28,594 nucleotides of DNA from Nitrospirota bacterium (GTDB taxonomy: Bacteria; Nitrospirota_A; Leptospirillia; Leptospirillales; Leptospirillaceae): the NCBI GenBank assembly GCA_027415455.1, contig DAIBSV010000009.1, positions 1-28,594 on the forward strand. Reading direction: 5' to 3'. Made by a program: the position numbers and the translations under genes. Of this stretch, positions 23,593-28,594 are shown in pieces. Positions within the stretch are counted from its first letter, which is position 1. Every line of letters starts with the position of its first letter. Under the pieces are notes generated by a model. The model did not search any database. It was not told the origin of the DNA and saw nothing but the letters and a program-made list of their open reading frames with translations.

Positions 23593-25374
23593 TCACAGGT
23601 AGTGTCCCACGGGAAGCGTTTCCACAGGCCGTTCCCGGGCTTCCCGGGAGGAAAGCGTCTTGACGCTGGCAATCCGCTCGTTCTTCCGTCCCGCGATCCG
23701 GGCCCAGTCGTCCGGATTTGTCGTATTGGGAAGATCCTCGTTTTCCTGAAATTCGCGGCGGATTGCCTGGGAGAGATCCTCGAAAACGAGCCCCTCGGAT
23801 CCGTCTCCCGAAAGAGCCCTCTTGATGGCCGTCTGCTTGGCTCTGGCCACGATCCCCGCGATCATGGCGCCGCTCGAGAAATCCTTGAAGTAGAGAACCT
23901 CCTTCTCCCCGCTCGCGTAGGAGACCTCAAGGAAACGGTTCTCGTCGCTCTTTCGGTACATCAGCTCCACCGTGCGGTCGATCAGGGCATCGATCGCCTT
24001 CGGGAGAGTGGAAAACCCTTCCGTCAACGCCGGTGCGAGGGGAACGCTTTCGGTCAGGTAGCGCCGGTAGATCGCGCGGGCTTTCCGTTCGTCCGGACGG
24101 TCGATCCGGATTTTCACGTCGAGCCGTCCCGGACGGAGAATCGCAGGATCGATCAGGTCCTGGCGGTTGGAAGCGCCGATCACGATGACGTTCCGCAGAC
24201 GCTCGACCCCGTCTATCTCGGCAAGGAACTGGGGGACGATCGTGCTTTCCATATCGGAAGAAACACCGGTGCCCCGGGTCCGGAACAGGGAATCCATCTC
24301 GTCGAAGAAGACAATGACGGGGTGACCTTCCCGGGCCTTTTCCCGGGCTCGGGCAAAAACCTCCCGGATCTGGCGCTCCGATTCTCCCACATACTTGTTC
24401 AGAAGCTCCGGCCCCTTCACATGCAGGAAGTATGAGCGGGCCTCTCCACCCCGCTCGGCCATCCGTCTTCCGACCGAATTTGCGACGGCCTTGGCGATCA
24501 GGGTCTTTCCGCATCCGGGAGGGCCATAGAGCAGTACGCCTTTCGGAGGATCGAGATGGAAGCGGGCAAAGAGTTCCGGGTGCAGGAAGGGAAGCTCCAC
24601 CGCATCACGGACCATTTCGAGTTCCTCGTCGAGGCCTCCGATGTCCTCGAAGGTGACGTTGGGGATCTCCTCGATCACCACCTGCCCGACCTCGCTCTTG
24701 GGCATCTTCTCGAGGGCGAAACCTGACCGGACATCCACCATCAGAGGATCCCCCACCGACAGGGATGTCTCCAGGAGGAGAGGCGAGAGAAGGACGACCC
24801 GGTCGACGCCGGCCTCTCCGGAGACGAGAATCCGGGAATCCGTGAGAAGCTCCTTCACCGTCATGATCTCTCCCTGCCGTTCCTGGGGGGCTTTGCCCAC
24901 CACGTTGAAGGCTTCGTTCAGAAGAACGGCGTCGCCGGGAGCGAGAGTGGCCGGATCGAGAACGCGATCGATGTTGACCCGCATCTTGCGGCCGGCCACG
25001 ATGATGTCGACGGAAGGCTCGATGGCGGCGCCACGGCCGGAGAGCTCACCGGGCGTCGGAATATTGGCCGAAAGAACGACGGCATAGCTGTTTGGGGGGG
25101 TGGTCAGACGGATCAGTTCGTCCCGGAGAGCCTGGATTTCCTTGCGGGCTTTCTTGAGGGTCTCCTCAAGCTTCCGGTTCATTTCGGCGGAGGAGTCGAG
25201 CATTTCCCGAGTCTCTGCATGGGAACGCTCGATCTGTTCGAGGAATGCTATTCGTCTCCGGAGGCGGGTGATCTCGGATTCGCCAGGATCATCGATCTCC
25301 CCGGGGCGTGCTGACGCGGAACGTGGGGGGGTGACCTCCACCCATGGTTCTTCATTGCCGGCCGAGTCGTGCAT
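23593..25374 (-). CDS. mpa: Mpa/ARC, proteasome-associated AAA+ unfoldase
   Basis: Mpa binds pupylated proteins and threads them into the 20S core. The 593-aa product has an N-terminal coiled coil (~33-90, [13 protein letters not shown] to ALRDELIRL). Two OB-like beta regions follow (~95-230). The AAA+ module has Walker A GPPGCGKT (284-291), pore loop KYVG (327-330) and Walker [10 protein letters not shown] (353-361). [18 protein letters not shown] follows downstream. The C-terminus is VGHYL, corresponding to the GQYL proteasome-docking tail of actinobacterial ARC/Mpa, with His for Gln. ATG 25374 has AAAGGAG five bases upstream. An in-frame extension to 25506 would run back almost to the likely promoter and is rejected. 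It is the first gene of the operon. Confidence 0.96.
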   Translation of the reverse strand: MHDSAGNEEPWVEVTPPRSASARPGEIDDPGESEITRLRRRIAFLEQIERSHAETREMLDSSAEMNRKLEETLKKARKEIQALRDELIRLTTPPNSYAVVLSANIPTPGELSGRGAAIEPSVDIIVAGRKMRVNIDRVLDPATLAPGDAVLLNEAFNVVGKAPQERQGEIMTVKELLTDSRILVSGEAGVDRVVLLSPLLLETSLSVGDPLMVDVRSGFALEKMPKSEVGQVVIEEIPNVTFEDIGGLDEELEMVRDAVELPFLHPELFARFHLDPPKGVLLYGPPGCGKTLIAKAVANSVGRRMAERGGEARSYFLHVKGPELLNKYVGESERQIREVFARAREKAREGHPVIVFFDEMDSLFRTRGTGVSSDMESTIVPQFLAEIDGVERLRNVIVIGASNRQDLIDPAILRPGRLDVKIRIDRPDERKARAIYRRYLTESVPLAPALTEGFSTLPKAIDALIDRTVELMYRKSDENRFLEVSYASGEKEVLYFKDFSSGAMIAGIVARAKQTAIKRALSGDGSEGLVFEDLSQAIRREFQENEDLPNTTNPDDWARIAGRKNERIASVKTLSSREARERPVETLPVGHYL

Positions 25375-25444
25375 CGTTGCTCCTTTCTGCGAGGGTTCCA
25401 CACGGGTCCGGCGTCCGAAGGGACCGGCCAAACGGCCCCCCGGA

Positions 25445-25495
25445 CTGCGGGTTCGCATGCGGGTTCGCAGGGGGCGAACAACAGGACTTTCGTCC
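25445..25495 (-). promoter_or_regulatory. Structured leader of the mpa operon with tandem 12-bp repeats
   Basis: Two perfect head-to-tail copies of TGCGGGTTCGCA occupy 25446-25457 and 25458-25469, each itself a short inverted repeat (TGCG/CGCA). Nearer the predicted transcript start, 25484-25495 reads GGACGAAAGTCC on the minus strand, a 4-bp stem closed by a GNRA tetraloop. Between the repeats and the mpa ATG is another stem, GTCC/GGAC with loop CTTC (about 25411-25422). The ~125-base leader is therefore unusually structured. It may control mRNA stability or translation. Confidence 0.5.
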
Positions 25496-25506
25496 CCCGA
25501 GGTCAA

Positions 25507-25536
25507 ATTATATCACCCGCCAAAAAAGCTGGTCAA
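25507..25536 (-). promoter_or_regulatory. Near-consensus extended -10 promoter of the proteasome operon
   Basis: On the minus strand, TTGACC (25536-25531) is separated by 18 bases from a perfect TATAAT (25512-25507), itself preceded by TGA to give the extended -10 TGNTATAAT. It is the strongest sigma70-type promoter seen in the window, and lies about 130 bases before the mpa ATG. A transcript would begin near 25500, just before the GNRA hairpin. Confidence 0.75.
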
Positions 25537-25550
25537 ACGGGGCAGGACGG

Positions 25551-25616
25551 AAAGAGGGCCGCTCCCCTTGGAAATTCAGGCTCTCCGAACGGGTTTTCCC
25601 CGAGGCGGCCCTCTTT
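25551..25616. repeat. 12-bp perfect inverted repeat between divergent promoters
   Basis: AAAGAGGGCCGC (25551-25562) and its exact complement GCGGCCCTCTTT (25605-25616) are separated by 42 bases that can form a smaller CGGG/CCCG hairpin. The right arm touches the -35 of the plus-strand promoter and the left arm lies about 15 bases upstream of the mpa -35. It could be an operator coordinating both promoters or a transcriptional insulator. Confidence 0.55.
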
Positions 25617-25643
25617 GTGTCCCCCTCCCGATGCGGCTACAAT
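25615..25643 (+). promoter_or_regulatory. Promoter candidate for the GAF/PAS/GGDEF gene
   Basis: TTGTGT (25615-25620) and TACAAT (25638-25643) are separated by exactly 17 bases. The -10 differs from consensus at one position. The predicted transcript starts about 60 bases before the TTG start codon at 25712. Confidence 0.5.
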
Positions 25644-25711
25644 CAATTCTGATGATTGAATGAACGATCACATTCCCCGGCGACTCGGCCGGAGAGAACC
25701 GAAAGGCCTCC

Positions 25712-28052
25712 TTGAACGTCGCAAAAAACTTTTTTGCCCCACGGAATCTCCAGACCCTTGCGGAGGAGATTCTCGCCAAAACACCCGTCGACGGACTTCT
25801 TTTCGAGGAGTCCCGGAACAGGACCCTGAACGGACGACTGCTGTGTTTCTCTTCGCGGGGCGATGAACCGGCCCCCTGCCGCAGGGGCCGGAACCACCTG
25901 CCCAGGGCGGAGGATCTTCCCACGCGACCTGCCCCGAACCTGAAGGGCCTCGATCCAGGGACCCTGTTCCTATTCGGCCCCCATCACCGGAATCATCCCT
26001 CCCTCGCGAGGATCGGGGTCCGGTCGGGAGCGGAGATCCCGCTATTTTGCGGCAATCGCCTTTCGGGGGTTCTGACCCTCTTTTCATGCAAAGAGGACCC
26101 CTTACTGACAACGCCCCATCTCGAAGGAATCCTCCACATTGTCGGAAGGAGCCTTCCCACAAAACCCGGGAAGGATGTCGATTCCCGGAGCAGGGCCTCC
26201 GGAGACCGTCTCTTCTTCGGAGACGACCTTGCGGCCCTGACACTGGAATCGGTGGTCCGAAAGGCTTCGATCCATCTTGAAACACTCCTTCCCGGAATAC
26301 GAGCCGGCCTCGCACTCCTAGGAACGGAGACCCCCTCTCCGACATGTCTTCGTCTCGTCAAAACCCCCCGGGGGAGCAAGAAAAGACTGGTTGAGGCCCT
26401 TCGGAAAACGCCCCGGCGGTGCGCGATCAGGAACGCCTCCCGCATCGCGGCGCTCCTGGGGTCCAAACGGGTTTCCCTCCTCCGGCAGCCGCTTCATCCC
26501 GGGACCGACCTTGTTCTGCTCGCCGTCTTCGATCCTGCCGGCCTCGCCCATCCTCCGGATAAAACGCTCCGGGTTCTCGCGGACGTCTTCAGCCAGATCG
26601 TTCCCGTACTGGCCGCCATCAGGGCCCGCCAGGAGCGCGACGACATGGAGCGCCGATACCACGCACTCAGTCTTCTTTACCAGGCCAAGACCTCGGTGCA
26701 CAGCATGCTCGAATCCGCAACCACCGAAGACCGGCTCTTTTCGGAGCTTTGCCGGCTACTCGTGATCCATGGGGGCATTGTGAATGCCGCCGTCTACACA
26801 CTGAATCCCCGGGAAAACAGTCTCACCCTCCGGTTCGTGACGGACCGGGATCTCCCGGAAACGCTCCTCCCCATGGTAAAACAATTCTCCCTCGACCCGA
26901 ACCACCCGGACCGGGAGACCCTGACCGTCCGGACCTTCCGCTCACGACGTCCCGGAATCCAGAATAATCTCGTGGTCTGGTACCGAAAACGGGGGCAGAC
27001 CGCCCGGGCGGACTACTATGAGCAACACCACTGGATTTCGGTAGGAGTCTTTCCGATCTTTCGGGGGGGGAGAGCCTTACGGGATCCTGGGGGTGGCCAC
27101 CAACCAGAAAAATTTTTACGACAACAACACGGCCGATCTTCTCAGCCACACGGTGGTCTCCGTCGGCCGGACGCTCGATGCCCTTTCCGCCGAACGGGAG
27201 CGGAAGCTCCTCGAAAAACGTCTGTCATCGCTTATTTCGGCGATTCCCCAGGGAGTGGTCTTCAAGGATCCGGATGGCCGATGGCTCCTGGCCAACGAGC
27301 GGGCCAGCGAGCTCTTCGGGTTCGGCTCCTACTCCCGGTGGAGCGGAAAAACGGACGGGGAGATTGCAGAGGACGCCCCCGATCTTGCGGGTACGATCTC
27401 CTGTCTTTCGGAATCGGATGATCGGGTCTGGAAAGAAGGCCGGCCGGTTTCCCTCTCGGTCACGCTCTCACCTTCCACTGCTCCGGAACGGATCCTGGCG
27501 CTCGACAAAATCCCCCTCTACGACGAGGACGGATCGCGCAGGGCCCTCATTCTCTCGGCCACCGACATTACCGAGGAGAAGCGGGCCGAGGCCATCATCC
27601 GCCACATGGCCTTTCACGACAGCCTCACCGATCTTCCAAACCGGAGACTTCTCCTCGAACAGGCCCAGAACCGGCTCGAAGTCCATCCTCCGGGACAAAA
27701 GATCGGCATCGGGATTCTCGACCTTGACGGATTCAAGTCGGTCAACGACCTGTTCGGCCACCAGACGGGGGATGCCCTCCTGAAGGAGGTCTCCCGGAGG
27801 ATCCGGACCGTGACCGGCCCTCCCCATCTCGTGGCCCGACTCGGAGGGGACGAGTTCGGGCTTCTTGCTGAAGTTCCGGATACACGGGAGGCCGGACGCC
27901 TGTTCGAAAAAATCCTGGCGACTCTCGAGACCCCTTTTCTCATCGAAAACCACCCGGTCCTCGTCTCCGCCAGCATCGGGGCGGCCTTTTCCCCGCCGGA
28001 GCCAGGCGACATCAAAACCCTTCTCCACCTGGCCGACACCGCGCTCTATGAG
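25712..28052 (+). pseudogene. GAF/PAS/GGDEF sensory diguanylate cyclase gene, frameshifted and truncated by an IS
   Basis: The first part, from TTG 25712 (GAAAGG upstream), encodes GAF-like regions, the last running to GVFPIFRGG near 27065. The frame is then lost in a run of eight G (27063-27070). Dropping one G restores FRGGEPYGILGVATNQ and continues through a PAS domain (AIPQGVVFKDPDGRWLLANE) into a GGDEF domain. That domain has DSLTDLPNR, DLDGFKSVNDLFGHQTGDALL and an intact LGGDEF. No RxxD I-site is seen. The domain stops after LADTALYE, where IS200/IS605-type DNA begins. The last residues before the new stop at 28094 come from the IS end. Whether an EAL domain once followed cannot be seen. 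The G-run could be real, phase-variable or a sequence error. Confidence 0.8.
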
Positions 28053-28060
28053 CTGAATCT

Positions 28061-28081
28061 CCCCACGGCTAAAGCCGGGGG
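28061..28081 (-). repeat. Right-end subterminal hairpin of the IS, overlapping the tnpB stop
   Basis: CCCC-A-CGGC-TAAA-GCCG-GGGG forms a bulged hairpin typical of IS200/IS605 ends recognised by Y1 transposases. It contains the tnpB TAG (28071-28069). In characterised relatives, the RNA covering the tnpB 3' end and right end is the omega (reRNA) guide of TnpB. Its guide part would be read from the flank immediately below 28053. That role is inferred here. Confidence 0.6.
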
Positions 28082-28594
28082 GTTCCGATGCTGAGTTCAG
28101 GGGTCTTTCCGGCTCTCGCCACTATTGCAGAAGCAACGTGGTTACAGCATCCGGAATCTTCCCCCGCCTCTGCACCGCTTCGAGAAAGAGCCGCTCTGTC
28201 TCTGGCACGAATGCCAAAGCTGGCGGGCAACCGCCCGCCCTTCGCAGCTTGCACCACATCGGACACCGCTTTCTCCAGCAGCGATTCCACAGCGCACCAG
28301 CCCTCGCGGGCCGATTCGGTGTCCAATCTCCAGACCTGATTTCCCTCCTTGGTATAGTGACGCACATGCAGGGCCAGATACGCACTATACAAATCCCGCT
28401 GCGCACAAACACCGCACGGACAATCGTGCCAGCGCTGACTCAACGGTTTCTTCACCACGGCCCCGCACTGACAGCTTTGCGAGAGTTTCGTGGTCCGGGT
28501 GGGGAATTCGATCACCCCGCCACCGGCGCTTGCAGCCTTGTGACGCAAGTGATCCATGAATTCCCCAGGTGCCCGGTCGCGGGTGCTCTTGCCG
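28069..28594 (-). CDS. tnpB: TnpB/OrfB RNA-guided nuclease-like protein of IS605 family, C-terminal part
   Basis: The frame is open from the window edge to TAG at 28069, giving about 174 C-terminal residues; the N-terminus and first RuvC motifs lie outside. Visible are GKSTRDRAPGEFMDHLRHKA, EFPTRTTKLSQSCQCGAVV, the second zinc-ribbon half CPCGVC, and QRDLYSAYLAL, which corresponds to the RuvC-III RDxNAA helix. Both cysteine pairs are written CxC rather than the usual CxxC. The Asn-Ala-Ala part is changed to Tyr-Ser-Ala, while the Asp is kept. A tail of over 100 residues follows, longer than in compact TnpBs. It ends LSIGTPRL. Confidence 0.8.
   Translation of the reverse strand, partial: GKSTRDRAPGEFMDHLRHKAASAGGGVIEFPTRTTKLSQSCQCGAVVKKPLSQRWHDCPCGVCAQRDLYSAYLALHVRHYTKEGNQVWRLDTESAREGWCAVESLLEKAVSDVVQAAKGGRLPASFGIRARDRAALSRSGAEAGEDSGCCNHVASAIVARAGKTPELSIGTPRL

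Larger units (their letters stand above)
28053..28594 (-). mobile_element. IS200/IS605-type element, right end (rest outside window)
   Basis: The left boundary is placed where the GGDEF reading loses homology (after the Glu codon ending 28052). The element includes the subterminal hairpin at 28061-28081 and the tnpB 3' part, and continues beyond the window. These elements insert next to a short target sequence without target duplication, so no direct repeats are expected. The exact end is uncertain by a few bases. Confidence 0.75.

Noticed and set aside
22253..23602. 449-codon plus-strand frame opposite dop
   Set aside because: Antisense shadow with low-complexity Pro/Glu/Arg content; dop is fully supported.
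25446..25469. CRISPR-like repeat
   Set aside because: Only two adjacent 12-bp copies with no spacer and no cas genes.
25375..25506. Extended N-terminus of Mpa to 25506
   Set aside because: It would begin at the predicted transcription start, encodes Arg/Gly-rich sequence from the tandem repeats, and a good Shine-Dalgarno supports 25374.
27060..27095. Programmed ribosomal frameshifting in the G-run
   Set aside because: Possible in principle, but the same gene is also truncated by an IS, so decay or a homopolymer error is simpler. No stimulatory structure was identified.

Overview
The window is GC-rich, dense, mostly operonic bacterial chromosome. A GT9 heptosyltransferase implies a diderm bacterium with LPS. 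It also carries a complete actinobacterial-type Pup-proteasome operon, a combination known in Nitrospirota of the Leptospirillum type. That assignment is inference from gene content; there is no rRNA here to confirm it. No tRNA, rRNA or CRISPR array was seen.

Layout. (1) 1-4352, minus strand: kdpF-kdpA-kdpB-kdpC (kdpC runs off the left edge), the high-affinity K+ P-type ATPase. (2) 4353-4751: divergent control region with a good match to the enterobacterial KdpE box. (3) 4752-9902, plus strand: kdpD, a small unknown exported protein, and an APC-superfamily permease with a cytoplasmic USP-like tail. No kdpE is present. (4) 10088-12663: GT9 glycosyltransferase coupled to an MFS transporter. (5) 12817-15075: PAS-PAS-GGDEF-EAL c-di-GMP protein behind its own likely promoter. 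(6) 15244-17846: divergent CaCA-like exchanger, a second MFS transporter, and a GNAT acetyltransferase. (7) 17847-18264: base composition unlike its neighbours, no recognisable gene. (8) 18265-25374, minus strand: mpa-dop-pup-prcB-prcA-pafA plus a secreted proline-rich protein, an uninterrupted operon with overlapping or nearly overlapping junctions. (9) 25375-25711: divergent region with a near-consensus extended -10 promoter for mpa, a strongly structured leader, and a promoter for the opposite gene. (10) 25712-28052: GAF/PAS/GGDEF gene broken by a +1 shift in an 8-G run and cut off by an IS200/IS605-type element. (11) 28053-28594: the right end of that element, with the C-terminal part of tnpB on the minus strand.

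How it works together. KdpFABC imports K+ under KdpD control, and the permease beside kdpD is a candidate second K+ route. In the proteasome operon, Dop deamidates Pup-GGQ, PafA ligates Pup to substrate lysines, Mpa unfolds pupylated proteins, and PrcA/PrcB degrade them. The least explained items are the Pro-rich exported protein coupled to pafA, the structured mpa leader, the kdpD-linked permease and orphan, a 36-bp perfect palindrome inside the GT9 gene, and the double lesion in the terminal GGDEF gene.
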